Shown piece by piece: positions 12,639 to 22,841 of a stretch of DNA of 64,000 bases (position 1 is its first letter; the number at the start of each line of letters is the position of its first letter). Location of the stretch: NCBI GenBank assembly GCA_031472005.1, contig PZJY01000003.1, positions 186,001 to 250,000 of the forward strand, read 5' to 3'. A model generated the notes under the pieces. That model did not search any database, was not told where the DNA came from, and saw only the letters and a list, made by a program, of their open reading frames with translations. A program made the translations under genes and the position numbers. Source of the stretch: Tetracladium setigerum (lineage: Eukaryota > Ascomycota > Leotiomycetes > Helotiales).

Positions 12639-13842
12639 TCACACCCCAACCATTCCAGGACCGTAGCTGCCTTGTCGCAAGTTATCTTGTTGGAAGTTTC
12701 CATGATTTGCCGAAGACTTTCCGTTGTTAGTCATGCAATTCTTCAAACGTCGAAAATCACAAACCTTTTTAGGTCTCTTCCGACGATCATCGCCATCATT
12801 TTCAGAATAGCCACCATCTTGCATATCATCATCAATATAGCCCTCTCCATAGCCGTCATAGCTTGTGTCCCCGTACTGACGCTTCTTTATGGCGCGCTTT
12901 GGACGCTGAATATCCTTTGCGAGGCGTTGAACTCCACCCGGCTGTGGAGTTGGAGCCCTAGCAGTGTTAATAGAAGAAGGATTAATAGCAGGTCTAGCCA
13001 CGGGTCTAACAGGTGCTGCCGGAGTGACAATATCACCCAGGACAGCTGCGTTCCAAGCGGCCTTTGGAATTGGTCCGCGCGCCATCGTGAAGGCTTTGCT
13101 CATGCTAGCAAGTGTGGCAGGAGGAAAACCCTTGCTGATTTCCTTTCCACGAACCATTTGTGCATCCCACTCGTCATCTGGCATCTGCATCATAGCGAAC
13201 AGTGTATCTGGGGCATCCATCTCCTTCTTATCAACATCAAAGGCACCGCTCAATCCTTTGAATACGCTCTTGTAAGTCTTTCTGATACTCTTGCCCTCTG
13301 GGTTCGTGGGTGTCTTTCGGGCGACGGACTTCGCGAGGTCATTGAAGCCATAGAGCTCGAAGAGATCTTGCCTAGCATCTGGGCCAGTAAAGACATGGGC
13401 TGCGGAGTTCAATCCGTGTTAACCAAACAATTCAAGAAACAATAGGAGCGGATATGGAACCCCCGATTATATACAAACCCCTAGGGAAGAAGAGGTGGTG
13501 AATCGTGGGGAAGGGAGCCTTACGAGTTCTGCAGACAAGATATTTGCTGCCAACATCAACGTGAAGGTCTTCAATACTGAATCTGCTATCCTCGACATGG
13601 ACTTTCTTCTGGTCTCGATCACCATGGTCTTCGACCTCACGCTTGCGCTTGTTCGAGTGGTCATCGAGGAGCGCAGATTCCAATGCGACGTCGCTGAGGG
13701 ACGACATACTGCCGTTGATGCTGTGGGCGGGGGTGGGGAGGGAGTGCGAGGTCTTGGGCGAGACGGGCTTCGAAGGCAGATCAGCCGAAGTGAAAATACT
13801 CTGAGAAGGACTCTGGGGAGTATGAGGACGGTCGGACGGCAT
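12639..13842 (-). CDS. MED19: Mediator complex subunit 19 (head module, Rox3 type)
   Basis: Three exons: 13842-13524, 13399-12765, 12716-12639 (343 residues). The 124-nt first intron joins YLVCRT to PHVFTGPDARQDLFELYGF. The second (48 nt, branch ACTAAC) joins DDRRKRPKK to SSANHGNFQQ. Landmarks of fungal Med19 are clear: SHSLPTPAHSINGS near residue 35, DLFELYGFNDLAKSVAR, RKTYKSVFKGLSG, DTLFAMMQMPDDEWDAQ, ARGPIPKAAWNAAVLGD, a basic KRPKRAIKKRQYGD segment, and the C-terminal SYGPGMVG. Med19 acts in the Mediator head/middle region as a target of regulators. The 48-nt intron is a multiple of three with no stop, so unspliced mRNA would code for 16 extra residues. The gene is divergent from NOP4 and lies one gene away from MED5. 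Confidence 0.94.
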
Positions 13843-14560
13843 ATCGGTTGTTGAATCGAGGACGTCGAAGATGATGATGGGCGTGGGAAGTGGGTTGAGG
13901 GAGGATAAAGAAAGGTGAGCTGTTTGTCGGGCGCTTGGGCGAAAGTGAAGTGAGCGAGTTTGTCTTCCTCCGATCTATCTAACTCTGCGCCAAGTTGTTG
14001 TCAAATAATGGACCACTTTCCTCCTTCTTTCCTAATAATGAATGACACCGTTAGAATCGGATTCTCGGTGTGGTGGTGTGAACGGCGTCGTCGTGAAGGG
14101 TGGGCGAGTGCCGATACGACGGTCGCAAAAGCAAAAGGCCCGCAGGCACCGTCCCTACGCTCGAGGAGTCTGCGAAGTCCCTATCTCATCCAGCGCTCTG
14201 TCTGCTCGTCGGCGGAAACAATGGAGATGGTGATGGAGGTATCGACGAGGTGCTGGTGATACCGTCGCAGGGGGGTTTCGTGATGGTGGATGGTTGTCGC
14301 CGTGGTGGTGTTGTGTGTCGTGGGTGAGGCGACTGAGGATGAAGATCTCAGCGGTGGCCGCCCATTCATCGGCTGAAGGCGATGGAGAGAAATTGCCAAG
14401 CCGGCGACTCAGCTCCAAACTCGGGCTAACCCGCTGTCGGCCTAGCTCATATTTCTGTGGGTGGAGCTGCAACATTTGCAACTTGGAAACTTTTTTATAT
14501 CTCGCTTGCAGCAAGTTATCAACATTGCGAATTCACCTACAGTCCTCGAATTGTAGCACA
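13843..14560. promoter_or_regulatory. Shared promoter region of MED19 and NOP4
   Basis: The two start codons face apart across 718 bp with no gene between them, so promoters and 5' UTRs of both must lie here. The NOP4 frame stays open upstream of its ATG to about 14294, which I read as open 5' UTR. Confidence 0.6.
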
Positions 14561-16915
14561 ATGGCCGACTCTAAGAAGCGACAACGCATGGGCGAAGACG
14601 AGCCAGCTACTTCGGCCAATCGAACTGTCAAAAAACCCCGAACAGAGACCAATGCTGCTGCGAGACGAACCCTCTTCGTGCGCTCTCTGCCCGCTGTAGC
14701 TACTAGCGACAAACTCACCGAACTTTTCTCCCAAAGCTACCCTCTCAAGCACGCAACCGTTGTACTCGATACCGAAACTAAGCAGTCTAAAGGATATGGT
14801 TTCGTCACCTTCGCCGACGCTGAAGATGCTCAGCGAGCTCAGGAAGAGTTCAATGGGCAGGCATTCATGGGCCGAAAAATGAAGATTGAGATTGCAGAAC
14901 CAAGATCCCGAGTTATGAGTGGCAAGGAGGGTATGGGCGAGAAGAGGAAAAGCACAATCTCGGAAGAAGCAGCAGCAGTCAAGAAGGCACGCGTAGACAA
15001 GATGGCGGAGGACCGAAAACCTCCAAAGCTTATTATTCGCAACTTACCGTGGAGTGTGAAGACACCAGAGCAGCTCTCCGATTTGTTCAAGAAGTTTGGA
15101 AAGGTTAAGCACTCGACATTGCCAAAAGTCAAGGATACACAGGCGGGCTTCGGATTTATCGTTATGAGAGGGAGAAAAAACGCTGAGAAGGCACTGGCTA
15201 CGATCAATGGAACATTGGTGGATGGTCGAATGCTGGCTGTTGATTGGGCTGTTGAGAAGGATGTTTGGGAAGGGCAGAAGAAGGCTGGCGAGGAGGAGGA
15301 AGATGGAGGGGTAAAGGTAGCCAAACCCAAGGCTGTTAAAGTGGCCAAAGCGGCTACCGAGGAGTACAATGCCGATGACGACGTTGCAAATTTCATGAAG
15401 AATTTTGGAGAGGAATTAGAATCTGAAGATGAGGAGGATCCCGAAAAGCTCTCTGATTCAGAGGAAGATCCGGAGGACGATCCAGAAGACGACGACAACC
15501 TCAGTGTCGACGAAGAAGAATACGAAACTGTCTCGGAATCTGAACCTGAAGAAGCCAAACCACAAAAGGTCCTCATCACAGATAACTCCACCACACTCTT
15601 TATTCGCAATCTGCCTTTTACTACCACAGACCCTATACTCAAGGAGCACTTCAATCAATTTGGTGCAGTGCGTTACGCTCGCGTAGTTATGGACCGTGCA
15701 ACTGCTCGTCCCAAGGGAACTGGTTTCGTTTGCTTCTTCAACGTCGCAGATGCCGATTCTTGTTTCCGAGGTGCACCCAGGGGAGAACCAACAGGTGCAA
15801 ATGCAACTAAAGTCAAGCACTCCCTTCTCGAGAATGAAAACGCAGACTCAACAGGAGCCTACACTCTCGATGGCCGTGTCCTCCAAGTTTCCAAAGCAGT
15901 CGAGAAGGATACAGCTGTCAAGCTTACAGAAGCCGGTTCTACTCACCGTGATGCCAAAGACAAAGACAAGAGGAAACTCTACCTCCTCGGCGAAGGAACG
16001 ATCGGCTCCAACACCCCTCTTTACTCCATGCTTCCGCCCTCAGAAATCAAAATGCGAGAAGATAGCGCCAAACAACGTAAGAAGTTGATCCAGAACAACC
16101 CAACTCTTCACATCTCCTTGACTCGTCTCTCAATCCGAAACTTACCACGAAATTACAACTCCAAAGAGCTTAAAGCACTTGCTCGTGAGGCCTGCGTTGG
16201 TTTCGCCAAGGACGTCAAAGAAGGTCTCCGCGCCCAACTCTCAAAAGAAGAATCGGCTCGAGGAGGCGAGGAGATGAAAGAAGCAGAGAGGCAACGTAAA
16301 GCCAAAGGCAAAGGAATTGTTCGCCAAGCCAAAATCGTATTTGAAGGGAGGGAGGGAGCCAAAGTAAGCGAGGAGTCTGGAGCAGGTAAATCCCGTGGCT
16401 ATGGGTTCATCGAGTACAGTTCCCATCGCTGGGCACTTATGGGTCTACGTTGGTTGAACGGTCATCTTCTCACGAGCGATACGGGCAAGAAACAACGTCT
16501 CATTGTCGAGTTTGCCATTGAGAATGCACAGGTTGTGTCACGTCGAAAGGAAAATGAGGAAAAAGCTCGTGTGAGGAGCAAGGAGGTTTTAGATGCCAGA
16601 GCGAATGGAGAGGTCATTAAGACACAGAAGAAGGTGTTGAAGAAGGATACTGTAATGGCGAGGACGAGGAAGGGTGTTAAGGGTGCTAATAAAGGAAAGA
16701 GAGGTGATCAGCCCGAGGGGAGGGTTAAGAGTTTTGATCGGGTAGCTATCAAGGGCGCCGGTGCTAAGGGGAGGGAAGCCCTTGGACTTGCTAAGGTTGT
16801 GAAGAAGAAGGCGGTGGTAGAAGGAGATGATGGTGCGGATGAGAAGCAAAAGAGGAAAGCACAGATTATCCAGAAGAAGAGAATGGCGAGGAGGAATCGT
16901 AAAGGAGGTGCGTGA
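14561..16915 (+). CDS. NOP4: Nucleolar RNA-binding protein Nop4 (RBM28 family), four RRMs
   Basis: Intronless, 784 residues. I chose the ATG at 14561 (ACAATGGCC) because family similarity starts there. RRM1 (about 36-115) has RTLFVRSLPA and KGYGFVTF. RRM2 (about 155-235) has KLIIRNLPW and GFGFIVMRG. An acidic Glu/Asp/Ser stretch (about 285-345) precedes RRM3 (about 348-450; TTLFIRNLPF, GTGFVCFF). RRM4 (about 525-660) has LSIRNLPRNY and RGYGFIEYSSHRWALMGLRWLNGH. The tail is Lys/Arg-rich, as expected for a nucleolar protein. Nop4 is needed for 27S pre-rRNA processing and large ribosomal subunit assembly. The acidic inter-RRM region and four-RRM layout are diagnostic. Confidence 0.96.
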   Translation: MADSKKRQRMGEDEPATSANRTVKKPRTETNAAARRTLFVRSLPAVATSDKLTELFSQSYPLKHATVVLDTETKQSKGYGFVTFADAEDAQRAQEEFNGQAFMGRKMKIEIAEPRSRVMSGKEGMGEKRKSTISEEAAAVKKARVDKMAEDRKPPKLIIRNLPWSVKTPEQLSDLFKKFGKVKHSTLPKVKDTQAGFGFIVMRGRKNAEKALATINGTLVDGRMLAVDWAVEKDVWEGQKKAGEEEEDGGVKVAKPKAVKVAKAATEEYNADDDVANFMKNFGEELESEDEEDPEKLSDSEEDPEDDPEDDDNLSVDEEEYETVSESEPEEAKPQKVLITDNSTTLFIRNLPFTTTDPILKEHFNQFGAVRYARVVMDRATARPKGTGFVCFFNVADADSCFRGAPRGEPTGANATKVKHSLLENENADSTGAYTLDGRVLQVSKAVEKDTAVKLTEAGSTHRDAKDKDKRKLYLLGEGTIGSNTPLYSMLPPSEIKMREDSAKQRKKLIQNNPTLHISLTRLSIRNLPRNYNSKELKALAREACVGFAKDVKEGLRAQLSKEESARGGEEMKEAERQRKAKGKGIVRQAKIVFEGREGAKVSEESGAGKSRGYGFIEYSSHRWALMGLRWLNGHLLTSDTGKKQRLIVEFAIENAQVVSRRKENEEKARVRSKEVLDARANGEVIKTQKKVLKKDTVMARTRKGVKGANKGKRGDQPEGRVKSFDRVAIKGAGAKGREALGLAKVVKKKAVVEGDDGADEKQKRKAQIIQKKRMARRNRKGGA

Positions 16916-17608
16916 TTAGGCTGGTGAGAAGATTATACCATGAATAGTTGAGATTAAAATGAATCATGTTTTACAGCATTACCCTGGGTTCTTTCACAGG
17001 TTGTTGACGTATGAGTTCCTGTAAGTGAGCGCTTTGATAACCTCATGGTAACGTTGCAGGGAGAGGATCTTGATCGCCAAAGTACAGTAGATTAATTAAT
17101 GTGCACAAGATACCTAAATATCAGTATCAACAATGGCACCAGATCTAAGCCGAAATTTATGTGGGAGATATGTATGTAATTCAAAGATTAGATCTTGTTA
17201 GTGCCCAAGTACTATTGTAAGCAATCTGAACAGGGCTCCGAGTCTCGCCCATCTCCTTCCTCCATTACAGTGAGGCTGACGCTTATCCGACAACCTGCAT
17301 ACGTCTTCCTTTTCAATTCATTTGACAACAAGGACGAGCATAGAAGCTTAGAAAGACGACGACACAGCGTTCTTGCAGGACCTCACCGACTGAGTCATCT
17401 CATGATTTCATATACACTCTCCCTTCCATTCTCTGCTGTCTCAAAAATCTAAGATTTGAACTCACCGAAGGAGTCATCTCATACTGCCTACATAACCATA
17501 CGCGCTCCTGCTTCTTTGCTTTCATCTCCGAAAGCATCTCCGTTCACAAGAAATGTGTATTATATCACATTTACTACACTACATCAGAAAATAATAATAA
17601 TAATCAAC
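16916..17608. other. Intergenic, no supported gene
   Basis: 3' flank of NOP4 and promoter of the macro-domain gene. An in-frame upstream ATG at 17456 precedes the chosen start at 17609 but shows no family similarity. Confidence 0.55.
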
Positions 17609-18355
17609 ATGACCAGCAACAACACCCAACTTATCACTGAGGTCAAAGGTGATCTCTTTGCTCTTGCACCTCCGAATGCCGTGCTCGTTCGTAAGTTTTT
17701 TGTTTTTTGTCTTTTCATTCTTCAATGTATTTTCATTTCATACACATTAACTAACGGAAAGATGAAAAAACACAGATGCATGCAACGTCCGCGGATCATG
17801 GGGAGCAGGTATCGCAAGACGGTTTCGCGATCTCGTTCGTTCCTTTCTTTCTGTCCCTTCCCCTTTTCTTTCACAGCCGTCACTACTAACATCTGTCTCC
17901 CCTTCAAAAACAAAGTATCCAAAAGCCTACCAAGTCTACGCTTCTCATTGTCACAACACCAAAACTCCATTACTAGGAACAACTCTTCTCATTCCACCGC
18001 AACCAGACGAGAGAAATGGGAAAGGGAGATGGATTGCTTGTTTATTTACGTCTGAGGACTATGGGAGGAGAAAGGGGAGTCCGGCAAGTATTTTGAATGC
18101 TACGAAGACGAGTTTGTTGGATTTGATGGGGCAGGTTGAGAAGCTGAGGGGGTTGTGGAGGAGGGCGGTTGTGAAGGGAAGGGAAAGGAAAAGGAAAAGG
18201 AAAAGGGAAAAGAGGCAGGTGAAACTGTCGATATAGGACAGATTTGGGCATGCAGATTTAATAGTGAGAGGTTTGGTGTTGAGTGGGAGAGGACGAAGGA
18301 GGTTGTCGAGGAAGTGGGAATGGAAATGGTTGTTGTTGAGTTTAATGGGCGGTGA
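17609..18355 (+). CDS. POA1: ADP-ribose 1''-phosphate phosphatase, macro domain (Poa1 type); frame broken in a purine tract
   Basis: Three exons: 17609-17690, 17776-17834, 17916-18355, with introns of 85 and 81 nt. The N-terminus ITEVKGDLFALAPPNAVLVHACN is the macro-domain opening, and NVRGSWGAGIARRFRDLYPKAYQ carries the conserved loop binding ADP-ribose. Poa1 enzymes remove the 1''-phosphate from Appr1p, a by-product of tRNA splicing. The third exon runs into a GGGAAAGG-type purine tract (about 18175-18215). Before it the frame reads LLDLMGQVEKLRGLW; after it the expected C-terminus (IWACRFNSERFGVEWERT, ending VVVEFNGR) is in another frame. One extra base would give about 193 residues. An indel in a low-complexity tract, real or technical, is the simplest reading. 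Confidence 0.82.
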
Positions 18356-18761
18356 TGAACAAATAGACGAATCACTTACCTAGGCAGCTAAGGTAGGTAG
18401 ATAGGCAGGTAAACATAAAACGATCTTACTTCACAGGAGCAGAAACGACTCTTTGAGTGTGGTGGTGAAGACATTTTCTATCATTACAAAGCCTAGATCT
18501 ACAAACTCTTTCACCATTGCCTTCCCGTCTCCGAACAGAACATACAAAAAGCAGCATCTGCATTGCTGCAAACATGTTTCATACCCGAACAAATCTTATA
18601 CAATCTTCTAACTAATTCCTGACTCTAAGCGCTAAAGAACAAAGCCCATATCCATAAAAGACGGAAGTCTGAAAACTTCTGTGCGGATACATCGTGTTGT
18701 CAATAGCACAACCCATCCAACCAACTCCCGAATCAAGTCGAGATAAGCGTGAATAATATAC
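18356..18761. other. Intergenic between convergent genes
   Basis: Shared 3' region of the macro-domain gene and the J-domain gene. Nothing else seen. Confidence 0.6.
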
Positions 18762-19669
18762 TTAGAAGTTAGAGGCCTTGTCACGATAATCCCCCTTGTT
18801 CCTCAACTTAGACGCCTTCTGGCTTTTTCTTTGCCTAATCTCATACTTGTCCCGGCGCTTCTCCCGGCGCAATTCCGCTTGGTATTCAGGCTCATCTTTC
18901 CATTCGTAGCCGAATTTGAAAACGTAAGGTACATACGTTGGAAGTTCAGAGTCATGGTCCTGGAACTCTGCGTTTATCAACTTTGCCTCATACTCATATG
19001 CCCATTGATGCTTGGCGCCGCAGTATTGGAACTTTTGAGGGTTCAAATACTCGCGCTCGAATTCGGAGCCGTCGCTATCGTCTTCGCTTTCCGTGTCTGC
19101 GCTGGCAGCTTTGTAGTTGTATGAGTTATCCCTCTCTGGAGTATATGTTTCCTCTGGCTCGGAGGAGGGAGTCGAGGGACCCTTCTTGGCTGAAGACTTT
19201 TTAGAGCGGGTTTCGTATTTGGGAGTATACCATTCCTTTGGCTCGGGAAAGTCAGTCGTGGGACCCTTGTTGGCTGAAGGCTTTTGAGAGCTGGCCCAAG
19301 GCTTTTGAGAGCTGGCCCAAGGCTTTTGAGAGCTGGGTTTGGGCCTGGGGGCAGTCTGTTTGCCGGTATACTCATTACGGCGGTTTTTGGCACTGTTGAT
19401 GTCGTAGTCATGCACGGCGCGCTTTTGAGAGTCACTGAGGATTTCATAGGCTGCGTTAATCTAGATTGAGAGTAATGTGATTAGCTAAATGATAGGGGGC
19501 CGGGAAGTGGTCAGTGGCATACCTGTTGGGTTTTCAGGGTGGCCGCTGCGCTTCCACCGTGCTTGTCGGGATGGTGTTGTAGAGCCAGACGGCGGTAGGC
19601 TTTCTTGATCTCGATGTCAGAAGCATGAACGTTGAGCTCAAGGACTGTATAGCAGTTCTTGATCTTCAT
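18762..19669 (-). CDS. J-domain (DnaJ/Hsp40 class C) protein
   Basis: Exons 19669-19523 and 19460-18762, with a 62-nt intron; 281 residues. Residues 1-70 are a J domain: [26 protein letters not shown], then HHPDKHGG with the HPD tripeptide needed to stimulate Hsp70 ATPase, then [10 protein letters not shown] after the intron. The rest is low-complexity and charged: three SSQKPWA-type repeats (about 92-112), Ser/Glu-rich segments, and a Lys/Arg/Glu-rich tail. There is no signal peptide, zinc finger or C-terminal substrate-binding fold, so it is a class C J protein, probably cytosolic or nuclear, partner unknown. Confidence 0.88.
19277..19339. repeat. Coding 21-bp tandem repeat, three copies
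   Basis: A 21-bp unit (plus strand starts AAGGCTTTTGAGAGCTGG) occurs at 19277-19297, 19298-19318 and, with two changed bases at the end, 19319-19339. On the minus strand it encodes a seven-residue SSQKPWA repeat in the J-domain protein. Copy number could vary between strains. Confidence 0.9.
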
Positions 19670-20467
19670 ATTTGTGGTTGTTGCTCGGTCTTTTGTTTGT
19701 GTGTGGTTGGTAGTAGGCGACTTTAGGTGTTTGACTTGATACTTATACTTTCACGTGGCGAAGAGAGATCCTGCTTGTCTGTATGAAGTTTGTAGAGAAG
19801 AAAGGGAAAAGATTTTCTAATGGGAAGGGAAAGTCCTTTTTAAATATAGAGATTGCCGCTAAGATATTATCATCCAGACTGAATGAAGTATCATTTGGAT
19901 CTCGACTTGTATATATGAGTCGAAGCTAGAAACCAAGAATTGATTAATTATTATGTAAACTGATAATAAGACCCTCTATCAGGCTAGTTCGATGTTATAG
20001 TTTAGGCTAGGACCTGGCGGTGCCTCTAGTCGGCTAGTGCCAGGAGAATTATAGATATCTTAGGTTGTCGAGAATACAAACAGTGCCAAGACATCTCCCC
20101 AAAAGGACTGAAAATCTCCCTTCGAAACTTCGTCCAAAACGTCAAGCAAAGAAGTGCCTGTTGACCAAATCGTAGCAACTGTTATTTTATTGGTAGGTAT
20201 AGAGGTCTTCGTAGGAATAAAAGAGAGATATGCAGCAAATCGTTGGTAACTGACCTACCTTTCCCGCCATGTATGATCTGTCACTGCTCGAGAAGCCCAA
20301 AACCTCTCTTGAGGTTCTTTTTGCATTCGACACTAGACTAAGTACCAAAAACATGCTTGTGCTCGTATTTCTCCTCTGATTAGCTATTAGAGGAATATCA
20401 TTGACCCAATATGGTCTCTTAGCACAGGGCATTCAGCTCAATTCCAAGTTCAACCCAGCCTTAGACC
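19670..20467. other. Intergenic, no supported gene
   Basis: Promoter of the J-domain gene (its mRNA runs leftward) and 3' flank of the next minus-strand gene. No domains seen in the short frames. Confidence 0.55.
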
Positions 20468-21124
20468 TCAAAAGCCACATAGAGCCAATATCAACTTCTT
20501 AGAGCCATTTTCTCCATTGACATCCCCACAATAGACCACGAATCCTTCCCCAACCTTCGCTGCAACGACCGCGGCTTGCGCGTTATCGACATAGGATGGT
20601 GAGAGGACTTGAGATTGCGTCGTGGCCTCAAGCTCAGGAACAAATATCTTTTCCTCCGGCTTAGCATTCTTAACGTGGAGCGCCTTCATGCTATACTCCA
20701 AAGAGAGCGAGTCCTTCACAGTGCCAGGAGGAAGGGCGCAGGAAGGGTTGAATTGAAAGGAAGTCCGAAGGTAAGAACCACATCTCCAAGAAAGGCCAAA
20801 ACCGTTGGTAAAGAGGTGATCGACGTCGTCGAATTGAGCGAAGCTCGGAAAGTGTAGGCCGATGATCACCAGGCCGCCATTCTCGAGGTATAAGAGCATC
20901 TTCCTAAGCACTTCTCCGTTGTTTGGCTCCATTAAACCTTCGTCGGTGATGAGGATGACTATTGGGTTGTGAGTATCAAGATACCGGATGGCGCCGCTGG
21001 AAGACTTTGCTCGCTTCATGTTCATGGATTTATGGAGGCTGTCGATCAGAGATGCGTAAGATTCATCCAAGAATGGTTGCATTGCAAGGCTGAGGAGAAA
21101 TATTTCGGGGCGTTCGTTTGCCAT
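20468..21124 (-). CDS. Conserved fungal protein of unknown function, class-I-glutamine-amidotransferase-like look
   Basis: Single-exon gene, 218 residues, ATG at 21124. Seen: FLLSLAMQPFLDESYASLIDSL at the N-terminus, NPIVILITDEGL and GGLVIIGLHFPSFAQF as alternating beta-strand/turn blocks, LSWRCGSYLRTSFQFNPS, YSMKALHVKNAKPEEK, and a C-terminal VAAKVGEGFVVYCGDVNGENGSKKLILALCGF. I recall similar unnamed proteins from other filamentous ascomycetes. The order of strands resembles ThuA/glutamine-amidotransferase-like Rossmann folds, but I see no catalytic Cys-His-Glu set, so no enzymatic role is proposed. It is followed upstream by a relic transposon end. Confidence 0.7.
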   Translation of the reverse strand: MANERPEIFLLSLAMQPFLDESYASLIDSLHKSMNMKRAKSSSGAIRYLDTHNPIVILITDEGLMEPNNGEVLRKMLLYLENGGLVIIGLHFPSFAQFDDVDHLFTNGFGLSWRCGSYLRTSFQFNPSCALPPGTVKDSLSLEYSMKALHVKNAKPEEKIFVPELEATTQSQVLSPSYVDNAQAAVVAAKVGEGFVVYCGDVNGENGSKKLILALCGF

Positions 21125-21693
21125 CTTGAATTCTTGAGTGTGTTCGTGGAAATTGTGGGATGCTCGAATGTGGATTGAAACAGGGCAGTGGTCGATGGTC
21201 TGAGTAAGGAATTAGGAAACTACAATGTAGATATGAAATGAATGGAATCGATGAGCTTAATATCTTGATGAAGTTTGGTTGTTTGTGATCAGGAAGTGAT
21301 GCTATCAGCAGGGGGACCACCACTTGCGGAGGTGCAGGACCTAAAGTTTGTCACTGCCTTTGGAACAGGGGTATAATGTGCCCACATAGCCTGATAGTCA
21401 CGGGGTTGTTGCTAAAGCCATGGGATATTGGAATAAAGAGGTGAGACATTCGAATTCGAGAAGCTGACTGCGCTTGTAGGATTGCTTGCTTGGTGAGGGG
21501 GCTGCTGAAATGCGTTTAGTCTTGAAGTCAATGTCCTATACTCGCAGAAGGAATTGGATAACGTTCAATCAAACACATACAGATTCTAGGAATCTTAATC
21601 CAAGGATTCAAATTGGCGGTAGAGTTCTGGAAATGAACGGAGGATTAACATTATTGTATTTTAGGGCATCATACTTCTCTATCAAATACCCTC
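21125..21693. other. Intergenic, transposon-end relic only
   Basis: Between two minus-strand genes. Apart from the terminal-repeat relic at 21328-21359 nothing is recognised. Confidence 0.55.
21328..21359. repeat. Solitary copy of a transposon terminal inverted repeat
   Basis: These 32 bp match the end at 51463-51494 at 30 of 32 positions (core GGTGCAGGACCTAAAGTTTG), and similarity goes on a little further (GAACAGGG in both). No partner end is visible nearby, so this is a solo remnant or part of a tiny non-autonomous copy. Confidence 0.75.
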
Positions 21694-22841
21694 CTAATTC
21701 TTGACATGCCTACTTGGATGCCCATTCTTTTTGCCCCAACTCTTCACCTTCCCATTCAAGTCCCTCCTGACAACCAGCCACATCAGTGATGCTACTATTG
21801 TAGTCAAGAATTCCAGAATCCAAAAATTCGTCTGCATTCCTCCTCTGGCCAGACCCCTCATAAGGTGCCCCAACCAGTTCACTACGATCATGTACTCCCT
21901 CTCTCCAGTCCTTTGATGGCTATAGCTGCAACTTCATCTGGACTCTGTACTGGATCGTCCTTCTCCATAAGGAATGTAACTTCTGGTTTTGATAGGTTCT
22001 CGTTTTCCAAACCAGGGCTAGTGATGGTTCCGGGGAAGATGGTATGGATTTTCACATCTTCGCCGTACAGTAATACCTCCTGTTGGAGACCGTCGCTAAG
22101 ACTCCGCATTGCTGCTTTCGCCGGAGCATACGTGGAATAGCCAGTGACTGGAAAGAAGGCAAGGGTCGAGCAGGTGAAGATGAAGTGGCGTTCGGTGCCC
22201 TTGTTGGGAGATATTGGGGAAAGCCAGGATTGGAGAGTAGTATGTGCCATGTATGCTGCTGCCCAGTAGTTGATGTCCATCTGCCAGCGCAGTTTGTCTA
22301 TGGATGTCTCGAGCCAGAACTGGGGGTATGAATCTCCTGCTATACACCACACAATATCTGGAGCGCGACCGTTATTCCAGGTTGTTGCCTCTTCAAGAGC
22401 GCGTACGTTCCCTTCGGAGGTTGTGAGATCGGCGGAGATGAGATGGAAGCGTTGGGAGGATGGGTTTGGGGCCAATGCCTGCATTGGAGAGTGTTAGTAA
22501 ATTACGGATGAGGGAGGTGGGATGTCCATCCATACTCTTATTTCCTTCATTGCAGCCTCGAGTTTTGGGACGTTGCGCGCAACAATGATAATATTCGCCC
22601 CTTTCGCTGACAGTTGGCATGCAGCGGCCTTTCCCATCCCTTGTGAGGCACCGGTGATGAGGATTGTCTGGACATTTTTTCCTTAGCATCCATGTTTCCA
22701 GGAACAAAGTGTGGAATAGCTAACCTTCCCCGCGACCTCGAATTTGTTTTTGAAGAGATTCATGATGAGCGGCAGAAAGGCGAGCGCGCCTACTATTATG
22801 CTTGCAACTGTCCAGTAAGAGGATATACTAATGATTGTCAT
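21694..22841 (-). CDS. TSC10: 3-ketodihydrosphingosine reductase (sphingolipid synthesis)
   Basis: Exons 22841-22725, 22667-22536 and 22478-21694, with two 57-nt introns; about 344 residues. The enzyme reduces 3-ketosphinganine to dihydrosphingosine with NADPH at the endoplasmic reticulum and is normally essential. Seen: an N-terminal membrane helix (about 10-30), the SDR cofactor motif [17 protein letters not shown], the PDIVWCIAG strand, catalytic Ser in [20 protein letters not shown] with the YxxxK pair, and the family hallmark [18 protein letters not shown]. The C-terminus should read [20 protein letters not shown] and continue to a second membrane segment, but the frame breaks at GGG (21897-21899): as written it stops at 21888. 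One G restored reconnects it. I start at the ATG at 22841; nothing upstream in frame offers a better ATG. Confidence 0.92.

Noticed and set aside
14294..14560. In-frame N-terminal extension of NOP4
   Set aside because: No family similarity and low-complexity content; the ATG at 14561 has a good context and starts the conserved part.
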